From positions 1 to 64,000 of the forward strand of contig CAUQKR010000001.1 of assembly GCA_963518665.1 (NCBI GenBank): a stretch of 64,000 bases of DNA, in the 5' to 3' direction. The notes below the pieces were generated by a model. The model saw only the letters and a program-made list of their open reading frames with translations, was not told where the DNA came from and searched no databases. Positions 45,764-56,544 of this stretch are shown here, piece by piece (positions within the stretch are counted from its first letter, which is position 1; each line of letters opens with the position of its first letter). The DNA is from GN02-872 sp963518665 (GTDB lineage: Bacteria; Patescibacteriota; Gracilibacteria; BD1-5; UBA6164). The position numbers and the translations under genes were made by a program.

Positions 45764-45878
45764 TTTAAAAAACTAAAAATTAAATTGAAAGTTATAAGTT
45801 AAAAATGTAAAATTTTTTGATTTTGAACTCTCAATTTATGCTAATAAATAATAATTTATAATTTAGATTAAAAAAACT

Positions 45879-46118
45879 ATGTTGAAAATAAGATTATCTA
45901 GAGCAGGTAAAAAAGATATGCCTTTTTTTAGAGTTGTTTTGACTGAACATACTGCAGCAGCTAAACATTGATATAAAGAAGTTTTAGGTTTTTATAATCC
46001 ACTTACAAAAGAATTTAATATAAAAGACTTAGAAAAAATAAAAAAATATTTATCAAATGGTGTTCAATTTTCTCCAAGAGTTGAAAAATTGATTAAAGTT
46101 AATAACATATCTTTATAG
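45879..46118 (+). CDS. rpsP: 30S ribosomal protein S16 (bS16)
   Basis: 79 aa. MLKIRLSRAGKKDMPFFRVV at the N-terminus, then EVLGFYNPLTKEFNI and YLSNGVQFSPRVEKLIKV, all typical of bS16. One glycine is TGA (KHGYKEV), the others GGT. Ends in TAG, followed by a terminator, so the downstream KH gene has a separate signal. Confidence 0.96.
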
Positions 46119-46120
46119 TT

Positions 46121-46155
46121 AATAATCCTTCAACTTATGAAGGATTATTATTTTA
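46121..46155 (+). terminator. rpsP terminator
   Basis: AATAATCCTTC (46121-46131) pairs with GAAGGATTATT (46139-46149), then a T-rich stretch. Confidence 0.7.
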
Positions 46156-46174
46156 TATTATAACTATTTAAAAT

Positions 46175-46411
46175 ATGAATGAAGTTCAATTCTTAGATTA
46201 TATAATAAAATCTATAGTTTTTGATAAAGATAATGTAAAAATAGAAAGAAAAGAAGATGAATTGTGAATACTTTTAACTTTGTCAGTTAGTAAAGATGAT
46301 ATGTGAACTATAATTTGAAAAAATGGAAATACTATAAATAGTATTAGAACTATTATAAGAATTTTTGGTTTACAAATAAATAAAAAAATAAACATTAAAG
46401 TATTAGATTAG
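46175..46411 (+). CDS. KH-domain RNA-binding protein (KhpA-like)
   Basis: 78 aa. The core GTIIGKNGNTINSIRTIIRI is the KH GxxG loop, framed by a short N-terminal helix and strands. Same size and gene order (next to rpsP) as KhpA, an RNA chaperone partner of KhpB/Jag. The first glycines of the loop are TGA. Ends in TAG. KhpB is not seen in the window. Confidence 0.88.
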
Positions 46412-46424
46412 TAATAAATAAAAT

Positions 46425-46877
46425 ATGAATATTTTTACCACAACGTATGCTTACAATTCTGTAGCACTTAATTCTACAACAGCTCCTATTTTTCAAAATA
46501 CTACAGACCCAGGAGATTTAGTTCTTCTTATAATTTCTGTTTTTGTTTTAGTTTCTGGAGTATTATCAATTATGTTTATTTTATGGTGAGGACTTCTTAT
46601 GATTTTATCTGGATGAAAAGAAGATAAAATAAAACCAGCTTTAAATACTATAAGATATGCTATTTTGTGAATAATTATAACAGTTATTACTATATTTTTA
46701 TTCCCTATTTTATGAAGACTTCTTTGAATAGATGTAGAAAAATATGCTAAACCACAAAGAATTTTTGAGAAAATAGAAGAATTATGAAATAATATTTTTT
46801 GATCATGAAATAATTCTGTAATTATAACAAATTCTAGGAATGATGAATTACCATCAGATTTTACTACAGATTTATAA
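46425..46877 (+). CDS. VirB2/TrbC-like two-helix membrane protein
   Basis: 150 aa. Two hydrophobic helices (about 32-60 and 76-100) flank a short polar loop, LSGGKEDKIKPALNTI. This is the hairpin topology of VirB2/TrbC conjugation pilins. A C-terminal hydrophilic tail (KYAKPQRIFEKIEEL) follows. No cleavable signal is obvious. The same helix-loop-helix module recurs in the proteins at 51072-53319, so they may act together, although this gene is on the other strand. Function by analogy only. Confidence 0.75.
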
Positions 46878-46912
46878 TAAAAAACTACTTTTTAAAAAGT
46901 AGTTTTTTATTT
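46877..46912. terminator. Bidirectional terminator
   Basis: AAAAAACTACTTTTT pairs with AAAAAGTAGTTTTTT. The stop of the minus-strand gene lies in the right arm. Confidence 0.8.
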
Positions 46913-47323
46913 TGTTTTATCAGGGTGTTTTTTAAAAATAAAGTATATCCATCTTTCAAAAATACTTAAATCATCTATTTTTAGTTCTAATTCATCTTTA
47001 GTAATAATTTTTTCTTTTTCTGTAAAATCTTTCTTTGTTGTATATTTATTAAAACTTTCTTCACTAGTAAAATATACTACATCCTCTCAATTATTTTTAA
47101 AAGATTGTTGTTCCTTTAAAATTCTATTTTTATATGCTTTAGATGTTTTATATTCTATGACTTTTTTAGCTGATTCTATTTCAGATTCTAGTTTTATAGT
47201 TAAATTTTCTATAAATTTTATATCAAGATTTATTTTGTATTCTTTTATTGTAAAAGAAATAATCAAGTATCATAATAAAAAAATTATAACAATTAATGAT
47301 ATAAAAATATATTCTTTCTTCAT
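46907..47323 (-). CDS. Membrane-anchored small protein, unknown
   Basis: 138 aa. One N-terminal helix (about 5-25, YIFISLIVIIFLL) and a charged coiled-coil-like region (about 35-75, with NLTIKLESEIESAKKVIEYK), then VVYFTSEESFNKYTTKKDF and a basic C-terminus. Topology resembles FtsB/DivIC-like or ComGF-like bitopic proteins, but no signature is visible. Divergent from the FecR gene. Confidence 0.65.
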
Positions 47324-47372
47324 ATTCTTGTAATTTTATTAAAAATATAGTAAAATTTATTTAAATTTATTA

Positions 47373-47378
47373 TATAAT
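47373..47378 (+). promoter_or_regulatory. Candidate -10 of the FecR-cyclase operon
   Basis: TATAAT eight bases before the ATG at 47387. If used, the transcript would begin at or next to the start codon. Confidence 0.35.
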
Positions 47379-47386
47379 ACTCAAAA

Positions 47387-48616
47387 ATGCTAAAAAATAA
47401 AAAAATTTTTATATATTTAGTTATTTTTTTTATATTTTCTATTATATTTATTTGAATCTTAACTTCAATATTTTTTAAATGAATTGATAGAAATACCTAT
47501 TTAGAGCTTATTTCAGGGGAATGATATTTAAATGAAAAAGCTTTATCAATATGAAATAAAGAAAAACTTTCTGAAAATGATATTATAGAAACAAAAACAC
47601 CAGACTCTTTGGCTATTATAGAATGGTGAGATTGAAGCATTACTAGACTTTGATGAAATTCTAAAATGCAAATCAGAGAACAATTTATTTCTAAAAATAA
47701 AGATGATATAAAAATTGCTTTTAATTTATTTTCTTGAAAAAGTTGGTCAAATGTAATTTCATATTTATGAGAAGATTCTTATTTTAAACAAAGTTTTTCA
47801 GATACAGAAGCTGCTGTAAGATGAACAATTTTTACTGTAGATTTGGAAAATGATTATGTTCAAGTAGAAAAACATAAAGTTGATTTAGTTAGTGAATCTA
47901 AATGAGAAACTGAAATTTTAGAAAATAAGCAATTACAAATCTCAAATTTTAAATTTATTTCATTTGAAGATTTTATAAAATATTTTAAAGATAAAAATTT
48001 CTTTAATTTAAATTTAGAACTTGATAAAGAATTTTTTATTAAAAAATCATTAGAGTTACAAAATAGTGTAAAAGATATCTTAAATTATACTTCTATGAAA
48101 TTTAATGATTTAACTAAAGAACAAAGAGAAAAATTATATAGTGAAATTTTATTAAAATATCAAGATATAAATTTTGTTTCTTTAGTTGATTCTGAAAAAT
48201 TATTTGGATTAAAAATAGCTTTGAAAGAAAAATTGATTGAACTTGCACCAGAAAATAGTAAATGATGAATTTTGAATACTTTATCATATGATTTGCAAGA
48301 TATTTTTAAGAAACAAGATTTTACAAATTTTGAACAAATTACAAATATTTTGATAAAAAATGAAAAATATATAGATGTAAATAAATTTTTTAATAATATT
48401 AACTTAAATTTTAATATTAAAGAAGTTTTAAATAAATGAATTGATATATTTGAAGAATTTAAAGAAACAGTCTTTAAATCTCAAAATTTTAAAGAATGGT
48501 TAGATGTTTGAAAAAATATTGCAGATTGAATTTGAAGAGAAACTCAAAAAGCTATAGAGAATCAAAAATGAGTTTTCTTAGAAATTTGGGATTTTATAAA
48601 AAATATTTTTAATTAG
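47387..48616 (+). CDS. FecR-domain membrane protein
   Basis: 409 aa. One N-terminal anchor (about 8-30), then a FecR-type domain (about 50-165) with ISGEGYLNEKAL, SLAIIEWGDGSITRLGGNSK, FNLFSGKSWSNV and EAAVRGTIFTVDLEN. The rest (about 170-409) is a helical, charged region without a known fold. FecR domains are extracytoplasmic modules often paired with signalling partners. The cyclase gene follows after six bases, so this may be its sensory or regulatory partner. Ends in TAG. Confidence 0.88.
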
Positions 48617-48622
48617 TTAATT

Positions 48623-50749
48623 ATGTTAAAAAAAATATTAAAAAGTAGAGAATTTTTAAGTATATTTTTTGCTTTTGTAATTTTTATTTCTATTTTTACA
48701 ACATCATTTTTATTTGAACCTATAAATGAAAGATTGATTCCTTCAATGGTTTCTTTATCGAATAATTTTGTAAAATCTTGAAATAGCTCAAGAAATATTT
48801 TAAATGAAAATATTGTTGTTTTAAAAATAGATGAAAAAACAACAGATGAATTGTGAAGATTTCCTTTTGATAGAAAAGTTTATAAAAAAGTTATTGAAAA
48901 TTTAAATAATTGATGAGCTTCTGTTATTTGATTTGATATAATTTTTGCTGATAAATCAAATGAAGAAAGTGATAAAATTTTATCTGATGCTATAAAAAAT
49001 GCTTGAAATATTGTTTTATGATCTGCAATTGTAGAAAAAGCAACAACAAATAAAATAATTAGTGTTATAGAAAAACCACTTGAAGAATTTGTAAAAAATG
49101 CTTATGATATTTGATTTTTTCAACCAAATCTTACAAAAAATACTCAAATAGCTTTAACATTTTCTCCTTTCAAGGAAAATTTTCCAGATAAAAATTATAA
49201 TATTTCTACTTATAATCATTTTGCACTTTCTTTAGTAAAATGATATTTAAGTAAAAAATATAAATCTTTTTGAGTAGAAAAAGATTTTAGAAAAAATTTT
49301 TATAGTGATGATTATAAATTTTATTATACAGAAGATAAAACAAAAGGAATTCCATATGCTTCAAAAAAGACAGAATGAGTTTTTATAAATTATTTAAAAC
49401 CAAATAGAATTCCATATTTTGAAACATATTCTTTTATAGATGTTTATAATTGAAAAATTGATCCAAGAAAATTTAAAGATAAAATTATTATTATTTGAAC
49501 AACAGCAAAAGGGATAAAAGATATATTTTTTACTACAAATGATATAGAATATTGAGTTTTTGTTCAAGCAAATATTGTAAATACAATTTTAAATCAAAAT
49601 TATTTAACTTATTTCAATGAAAATTTAGAGTGGGTTTTAGTATTTTTGGTAATAATTTTATCAATTTATTTCTCTATGTCAGATTCTGGTAGAGTTTCTA
49701 TGTTTGCAAATTTGTGAATAGCTTGAATGTTTTTGTTTATCTATCCAACAATTTCTATTATTTTTATGCAAAATATTTATAAGCATTTGTTTGAATTGTT
49801 TTTAGCTTTACCTTTTGCTATAACTATTTGAAATGTTATAAAATATTTATTTGAAAATAAAAATAAATGAAAATTAAGTAAAGCTTTATCAGAATATGTT
49901 TCAAAAGCTATTGTAAAAGAAATTTTATCAAATTCTTGAGATATAAAGCTTGATTGAGATCTGAAAAAACTTACAATCTTTTTCTCTGATATTGAGTGAT
50001 TTACTACAATTTCAGAAAAATTTTCTCCAGAAGAATTAATTACATTTTTGAGAAAGTATTTATCTTATATGTCAAATATTATTTTAGATAATCAATGATT
50101 TATAAATAAATATGAATGAGATGCAATTATGGCACTTTGGTGAGCTTTTTCACATCATTCTGAACTTGATTGATATAATGCTTGTTTATCAGCAATAAGA
50201 CAACAAGAATTATTAAAAGATTTGAATAAAACTTGGTCAGAAGAATGATTTCCTCCAATAAGAGCTAGAATTTGACTTCATACTTGAGAAGCAATTGTTT
50301 GAAATATTTGATCTGTTTGAAGAAAAATAGAATTTTCAGCTTTTTGAGATTCTGTAAATCTTGGTTCTCGCTTAGAATGAGTAAATAAATTTTATGGAAC
50401 TTTTATTTGTGCTTCAGAAGTAGTTTATGAAGAAAATAAAGAAAAATTTGATTTTAGATTTTTAGATAAAATAAAAGTAAAATGAAAAGATAAACCAATA
50501 AAAATTTATGAATTATTATCTTTGAAATGAGAATTAGATGAAACTAGAGCAAAAATTGTAAAATGTTTTGATAAAGCAATGGAGAAATATTTTTCTAAAG
50601 ATTTTGAATCTGCTAAAAAAATGTTTGAAGAAATTTTTACAAAATATCAAGATCCACCAAGTAAAACTTATATCTTAAGATGTGAATTTTATATACAAAA
50701 CCCTTGAGAAATAACAGAAGATTTAGTATGGAAGTTTGATTCTAAATAA
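48623..50749 (+). CDS. CHASE2-domain class III adenylate/guanylate cyclase
   Basis: 708 aa. An N-terminal helix and an extracytoplasmic CHASE2 domain (about 40-325: VVLKIDEKTTDELGRFPFDR, GGASVIGFDIIFAD) precede three transmembrane helices (about 332-420). The class III cyclase catalytic domain follows (about 450-630). Both metal Asp sites are visible (IFFSDIEGFTTISEKF with D456, and NKYEGDAIMALWG), the latter with the purine-binding Lys. GLHTGEAIVGNIGS and AFGDSVNLGSRLEG (transition-state Asn and Arg) follow. A Ser sits where adenylate cyclases often have Thr, so ATP versus GTP is not settled. The C-terminus looks like a TPR pair. Confidence 0.93.
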
Positions 50750-50783
50750 AAAGTCAAAAAAAAATTTGACTTTTTATTTTTTT
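50748..50783 (+). terminator. Terminator of the FecR-cyclase operon
   Basis: AAAAAGTCAAA pairs with TTTGACTTTTT, then a T-run. Confidence 0.75.
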
Positions 50784-50815
50784 CTATATAATACATATAC
50801 ACAAACAAGAGATAA

Positions 50816-50890
50816 GTGGCTATCGTCTAGTGGTTAGGACATCGGGTTTTCATCCCGGTAACCGGGGTTCGATTCCCCGTAGCCATGCCA
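50816..50890 (+). tRNA. tRNA-Glu (anticodon TTC)
   Basis: 75 nt including CCA. Acceptor GTGGCTA/TAGCCAT (first pair G-U), anticodon stem TCGGG/CCCGG with loop TTTTCAT, T arm CGGGG-TTCGATT-CCCCG. Confidence 0.94.
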
Positions 50891-50949
50891 TTAAAAACTA
50901 AATATTTTTTTCAAGGTAGATATCTCTAACTTGAAAATTTTTTGTTTAT

Positions 50950-51024
50950 AGCGGAGTAGAGAAGTGGTATCTCGTCGGGCTCATAACCCGAAGATCACAG
51001 GTTCAATTCCTGTCTCCGCAACCA
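50950..51024 (+). tRNA. Initiator tRNA-fMet (anticodon CAT)
   Basis: 75 nt including CCA. Anticodon stem TCGGG/CCCGA gives the three G-C pairs of an initiator around loop CTCATAA. The acceptor AGCGGAG/CTCCGCA leaves position 1-72 unpaired (A-A), the second initiator hallmark. It lies about 60 bases after tRNA-Glu and is followed by a terminator. Confidence 0.92.
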
Positions 51025-51037
51025 AATTTTTCTCACC

Positions 51038-51067
51038 AAAAAAGCCTTTTTAAAAGGCTTTTTTTTA
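51038..51067. terminator. Bidirectional terminator
   Basis: AAAAAAGCCTTTT pairs with AAAAGGCTTTTTT, with a T-run on one side and an A-run on the other. It ends the tRNA transcript and the T4SS-like operon. Confidence 0.8.
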
Positions 51068-51071
51068 TTTT

Positions 51072-51530
51072 TTACACAAATATCCAAGGTGCAATTAATT
51101 GTAATATTCTTCATGCTAAGAAAAGTATAATCAACCCAAAAATTATTTGTTTTATCCATTTTTTAGCTGATTCTTTCATTGAGTTATCTATTCATCATAA
51201 ACTGTACATTATTCAAGCTATTGTTATAATCATAACTCAAACAACAGTTGTAATAAATGTAAAATATTTGATTATATCTCAAACCATTCTCATAACTCAT
51301 TTTGTTGATTTAGGAACCTTGCATTCATAAACAAGATTTTTTCATTGTAATCAGCTTGAGGCAGGAGTACAATCGATCCCTGGTACTGGAGTACTAGTTT
51401 TTACAACTATACAATGAGAATCTCATCAATCAATTGATTCACAAGATGATTTTGGAGTATCTTCTCATTCTGCATTTGTTACACCAAAGCAACAGAAAAA
51501 TATCAATCCTAATAGTAAAATTTTTTTCAT
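51072..51530 (-). CDS. VirB2/TrbC-like secreted membrane protein, one hairpin module
   Basis: 152 aa. A signal peptide (KKILLLGLIFFCCFGVTNA) is followed by a short extracytoplasmic segment with four cysteines (SCESID, HCIVVK, DCTPASS, YECKV). A two-helix hairpin (about 85-150) then has the loop MYSLGGIDNSMKESAKKG. The topology is that of VirB2/TrbC pilins. Last gene of the minus-strand T4SS-like operon, separated from its upstream neighbour by three bases. Confidence 0.8.
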
Positions 51531-51533
51531 ATT

Positions 51534-52382
51534 TTAAAATTTTAATAAACTAATATCGTTTAATAACACATATAAACAAAGTAATATTACAACTCAAACA
51601 GAAGTATTTATTATAATATTTTTTCATTTTTTTGTTTTTCCTTCATCTCAATTTGAGAAAATATAATAATATCAAGCAAGAGTAAGGAAAAATAGAGCAA
51701 TTGGTGCAGATATATATAAAGCTAAATTAGCAACTTGAGAGAAAATATTTGTAGATAATTCATCTATACTTCAACTCCACAGGAAGCTTTTCCATAATTC
51801 TATAAATCATAAGAAAATCAATGCTAAAACAACTCATTTTATTTTTCATTTTGATTTATCAAAAGCATTGTCATTATTTCTAGCTCAAGTTATAAGTTTT
51901 ATTCATTCTAAAACTAGAATAAAAATAGAAACTCAAAGAATTAAAATTTCTAAAGCTGTTAGAATATTTTGTAAAATAATAGAAAAACCACTTAGGTTTA
52001 CAAAATTCCAATCTCATCTATTTGTAGCAATCTGATCATAAATAAATTTTGGAAAATTTATAAAAATTATTCAAATAAGAGCATACCGAAAACTTCTTTT
52101 TGCTTTTGATAAACTATCATCATCTGTTCACATCGACATAACCATTCTTACTCAAGAATAAATTATCAAAGTAATTAAAACAGCTGAAAAAATATATCTT
52201 ACCCAATCTATGATTTTCCATCAAGTTGATTCAATTGTATCTTTTAAAGTTTTTTCTTCATTATTTACATTTTTTATATCATTAAATCATTTTATATTTT
52301 CAGCAAAACTAATATTATTATTCATTGCAAAAAAACTTATTGCTATAGTTAATGATATTATTATTTTTTTTAAAATTTTCAT
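51534..52382 (-). CDS. Membrane protein with three tandem VirB2/TrbC-like modules
   Basis: 282 aa. A signal peptide (residues 1-27) is followed by three helix-loop-helix units (about 55-115, 135-200 and 215-275). Their loops read MSMGTDDDSLSKAKRSF, ITGARNNDNAFDKSKGKI and FSNGDEGKTKKGKNIII, sharing a polar turn followed by K-x-G-K. Each unit resembles one VirB2/TrbC pilin hairpin. Overall it could also be read as a VirB6/TrbL-like protein. One base separates it from the upstream gene. Confidence 0.75.
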
Positions 52383-52383
52383 A

Positions 52384-53319
52384 TTAAAAATTATTAATAG
52401 AAGGTAAAAAGAAAGTTAAGATAAGGTAATTCATAACTAAAATACCAATACCTATAGTTATATATAAAATAGAACTTTTTCATTTTTTGATTTTTTCTTC
52501 ATCTCATCTAGAAAAAATTATATTTAATCAAGCATATATAATCATAATAACTACTCAAATTCAGACAAAGCTATTTATCCAAGTTATTCATGTTATTATA
52601 ATATTTGAAACATTAGAAATATTTGTTTCTTTGTTACAAATAGATAAGCTTAGTCCTAGAGTTGAACATCTTCAGTAAATTGCATTTACTAGAGTTGATG
52701 CTACTTTTATTAAAACAAAACCAAAAATTGAGAAAAATATTGTATTTTTTCAATGATCTAAAGCTTTTTCATCTCAGTTTGAAGAAATCAATTTGAAAAA
52801 AGCATAAATTCAAACAAGTATAAATAAAAATGAAGCTCAAGTTTCAAGCAAATTTATAAAAGGTACGACAATATTTTCTATAATATTTTTACTTATTTCA
52901 GAAAAGAGATTTGTATTTGTATAATCTGTAACTATTTCATTGTATCTTGGACCATTTCAAGTTGGTCTAAAAATAGAAGCTACAAAATAAGAAGCTATCT
53001 TTGTTACAATAAGTCAAATACTTATCCAAACAAAACCTTTTTTAAAATTTCATAATTCTGAATCAGAATCATCAGCTAAAATAAGTTTTATACAAATAAT
53101 TACAAAATAGATAGAAGCTAATACAAAAGCAATATTTATAAATTGGTTATTTATCATCATTATTGTTTCATAGATTCAATCTCATCAGCTTAAATTTCAA
53201 ATCATTCAGCTATCTTGGTCTGTTTTTATTTTTTCTAAAAGATTTGTAGTAGCAAAAGCTGAACTAAAAGTTAGAAGAAATCAGCTTATTAAAAATAAAA
53301 ATTTTGATAATTTTTTCAT
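52384..53319 (-). CDS. Membrane protein with three tandem VirB2/TrbC-like modules
   Basis: 311 aa. Signal peptide (1-23), then three two-helix units (about 58-115, 160-215 and 248-305) with loops LADDSDSELGNFKKGF, SSNGDEKALDHGKNTI and FSRGDEEKIKKGKSSI. The third loop best matches single-hairpin pilins. Two extra cysteines (RCSTLGLSLSIC) sit between units 2 and 3. Paralogous in layout to the next gene, suggesting duplication or a fixed ratio of pilin-like parts. A VirB6/TrbL-like channel role is an alternative. Confidence 0.75.
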
Positions 53320-53397
53320 TTATTTTTATTAATTTTTAAATATTTTTATAATTTTATCATAATTGTTTTTTATTTGCAAAAAATAATTATTTTTTAA

Positions 53398-53430
53398 GAA
53401 AAAAACTCTAAAAAATTTTTAGAGTTTTTA
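53398..53430. terminator. Terminator after the T4SS-like ATPase gene
   Basis: AAAAACTCTAAAAA (53401-53414) pairs with TTTTTAGAGTTTTT (53416-53429), just past the ATPase stop, followed by about 80 bases before the next gene. Confidence 0.75.
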
Positions 53431-56232
53431 ATTTGATTGAATTCAAAGTCTAGCTTCGATTTCCATATCAACATATTTTCTTTTTCTTCAATATTTTTTT
53501 CTAGAATATTCTTTTATTATACTTGCAATTTTTTCAGATTTATAGTTATTATCCCAAATAGTTTTTAGATCAAATGGTCTTGTTGTTGCATTGTCTATAT
53601 TTAGTTTACAATAAGCTGTAAAGTTTGCAATTCAGATAATATCTTGTTGTGATAATAAAGGAGCATATTCTTTTTCCATATATTCAGCATCTTCTGCACC
53701 TACTTTGAAAGACATAATGGTTCAGGCATTACCAAAAACTGCATCTTTAATAGATGGTTTATCTCATTTTTGTCAAGATTTTCATCAAATTTGTGCAATA
53801 AATTGGTGTGCCATAATTAAAGCAAGGTGATATTTTCTAGCTTCTGATAAAATTTCTCAAAATGTATCTGTTGCAAAGTTTTGGAACTCATCAACGTACA
53901 TGAAAAAATCTTTTCTTTCAGATTCTGGGATATCTGCTCTAGACATGGCTGCCATATTTATTTTTGATACAAATATCAAACCTAAAAGTTGCGCATTTAA
54001 AGCTCAAATTTTACCTTTTGACAAGTTCACTAAAAGAATTTTTCTACTGTCCATCATCTCTCTTATATTAAAAGCAGATTTTGGTTGTCAAATAATATTT
54101 CTTATAGTTGTATTTGTAATAAAAGGACCAAATTTAGAAGAGAAATAAGGAATCATTTCTTGTTTTTCTCTATCTCAAGTATTTGCATATTCATGATCCC
54201 AAAAAGATTTTACAACTGGATTTTTTACTTTTGAAGTTTTGTATTTCATAAAAGCATCATCTGTAAACAATCTAGGAACATCGATAAGAGTTCATCAATC
54301 TTCTACATCTTCCATAAGTGTCAAACATCAGTTTCTGAAATAATGTTGAATTCTTGGACCAAAAACTTCGTCACCAAAAATTTTTATAAAAATTTCTGTT
54401 GCATCAAGAGCAGCTCTGTCCATTTCTCTTTTTCTTATTTCTGGATCATCTGAAATAACTTCAAGCATATTTAATCCCATTGGTCTTTCATCATCTGCTG
54501 GGTCAAAAATAATTACATCTTTTGCTCTTTCTTTTGGTGTAAAAGCTAATACATCTTCTACTAAATCTCAGTGAGGGTCAATAACACAAACTCAGTCACC
54601 ATTCCGCACATCTTGCCTAGCTAAATATCAAATGAAAACAGACTTACCTCAACCAGATTTTCAAATAATATAATGATGTCTTCATCTATCTTTTCTACTA
54701 AAATAAATAGGAGTTTTTTTGTTTCTATATTCATTCCATCACAATAAAACTCAGTCTTTATAGACAGGAAATCCTCAAAGATGTCTATGAACTTCTTTTT
54801 CTATTCACATTTCATCTTTTTCTATTAAAATAGTTGGCTCTTTTGGAAATTTTAAATTATGAGGAGGATTCAATTTTTTATATTCTAACCAATTTATAAT
54901 AGGGGATCTATTATAAGTTATATCTGGTAAATGAAATAAAGTTGAAACTTCATCAGTAGAAAAATATGAAATTCTTTGAAAAAATCAAACTAATTTATAT
55001 TTAAAAGCAATGTATCTTAAAGGAGTAACTATTTTATGTAAAGCATCTTCAACCATTTGAGGGTTATCCAGAGCATTATTGTATTCATCTGTAAAAATTG
55101 AAGCTGCTGCAACAATAGAGTGAACTCAATTTTCAGCTTGTTCTTCATCTTTACTTTCTACTATTATTCTAATACTAGATTGAAATGATGGTTGTGCTGC
55201 TGATTCTCACATTATTTTTTGACTTTCTGTTTCAGCTTGGTTAAAAATTTTATAAGCATCTCACTCAGAAGCTCAAGGAGCATTTGTAGAATTTACAATT
55301 CAATCTGCTCATTCTATAAGTCATCTAATTGGATTATAAAGAATAGAAATAAATGACCAAGCAAATTTTTTATTTTTTTTGTATTTTCATTTTGCTACAA
55401 GTCAAGCAGCTTGTTTTGCTTTTTTATTGTATCTTGAAGAAACTGGTTTTATAACTATTTGAAAAATTGCTTTGTCTTCTTTGCTAAGTCAACCAAAAAC
55501 ATTTGTAAAGTTGTTTATTGGGTCATCTTCTAGGTATTTAAAAGTTTTTATAGGGAAATAATCATCATGTTCTTTTGCTAAAGAAGCAGCTCTCATTTTG
55601 TATCATTTTTCTTTTAATTTGATATATCCACCATCTTTTTGTGTTAAAATTTTTATTTCAGCGTCAGGATAGTTTGAAGTCAAATGTTGAGAAACAAGAT
55701 TTACAAAATTTTTATAAGTTGTTATATAAAATCAAACTTCTCATTTTTCATAAATAAGCTCAAGAGAAATTTTTGAATGTCAAAAGAAGAAATTTAAAAG
55801 AGTATCTTTTAATCAAGCCTCAGAAATTTTATGAATTGCTTTGTAAAACATCGACATTATTCAAATTTTTTCTTTGAAATCTTTTTTTGTTTCTTTTTCT
55901 TTATCTAGTTTTGAGTCAGCTTTTGGTAAAGTTACTTTTAAATAAACTAAATTTTTTGAATACCAAATTTCAAAAGCAAGTCTAACAGCTTTTTTTATCA
56001 AAATAAAAGCTAAATAAGCTAATAATAAAATAATTATTAAAGTTAAAAGGTCCATAAAAAATCCTCAATCAGATAAATTTGAGAACCAATTTCAAGAATC
56101 TTCTAAATTTGTTTTTTTAGTTGTATTTTTTGAAATATTTTTAGTTTTTTCTTTTGTTGTGTTAAGTGCAGAAGCAAAAACACTAGAAACACTTAAAAAT
56201 AGTCAAATTATTATAAAAAATATTTTTTTCAT
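53428..56232 (-). CDS. T4SS-like motor ATPase, VirD4/TraD coupling-protein family
   Basis: 934 aa as one frame once TGA is Gly. A signal-like helix (1-20) and a transmembrane helix (about 57-78, LLTLIIILLLAYLAFILIKK) are followed by a large cytoplasmic region. Walker A (YIIGKSGGGKSVFIGYLAR, about residue 520), CVIDPHGDLVEDVL, and the Walker B/TraG-D signature FFMYVDEFQNFATDTFGEIL (about 775) with the following EARKYHLALIMAHQF are all visible. It resembles VirD4/TraD/TraG or DUF87-type ATPases that feed type IV secretion pores. The adjacent pilin-like genes support this. Confidence 0.88.
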
Positions 56233-56400
56233 TTTTTCCTTTTTTTTATTTTTATAAAGTTATTTTTAATATTTTATCATAAAAAAAATAATTATTCAAA
56301 ATAATTCTATTGACAAAAATGTAAAATATTTTTTAAATAAAAATAAAATATTTTTTGACAAAGATTTTCTGGAGGATATAATATAAGAGTAAAAATTTTT
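56233..56400. other. Promoter region between T4SS-like operon and peptidase locus
   Basis: 168 bases without a gene, between divergent transcripts (311 bases to the next likely ORF if 56401 is discounted). T/A rich, with one strong plus-strand promoter. No signal is obvious for the minus-strand ATPase gene. Confidence 0.45.
56356..56383 (+). promoter_or_regulatory. Strong sigma-70 promoter
   Basis: TTGACA (56356-56361), 16-base spacer, TATAAT (56378-56383): the best promoter match in the window. It drives the small ORF and the interrupted peptidase locus. Confidence 0.65.
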
Positions 56401-56544
56401 ATGAGAATTTGTTTTAGTCTTTTTATCTTGGTTAAGTTTTATAAGATTATTTTTAGAAGTCATATTATCAGAAACTTTTTACACGTTTTAAGAGGATTAA
56501 AAATTTCTTATTATTTTTTACAAAATTTATATTTTTTTATATAA
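56401..56544 (+). CDS. Small hydrophobic ORF (47 aa), doubtful
   Basis: MRICFSLFILVKFYKIIF to FLQNLYFFI, TAA stop, starting 17 bases after a strong -10. Aromatic and hydrophobic with no TGA codon. It ends directly before the ATG of the next ORF (TAA ATG). It may be a leader peptide or a chance ORF in the untranslated leader; length and composition do not decide it. Confidence 0.3.
   Translation: MRICFSLFILVKFYKIIFRSHIIRNFLHVLRGLKISYYFLQNLYFFI

Noticed and set aside
45782..45837. Inverted repeat AAATTGAAAGTT / AACTCTCAATTT before rpsP
   Set aside because: One mismatch, wide loop and no T-run; may be a weak terminator but support is too thin for a separate call.
55861..56055. A separate 64-aa membrane protein gene
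   Set aside because: The apparent stop is TGA=Gly and the frame continues into the ATPase, so it is the ATPase N-terminus.
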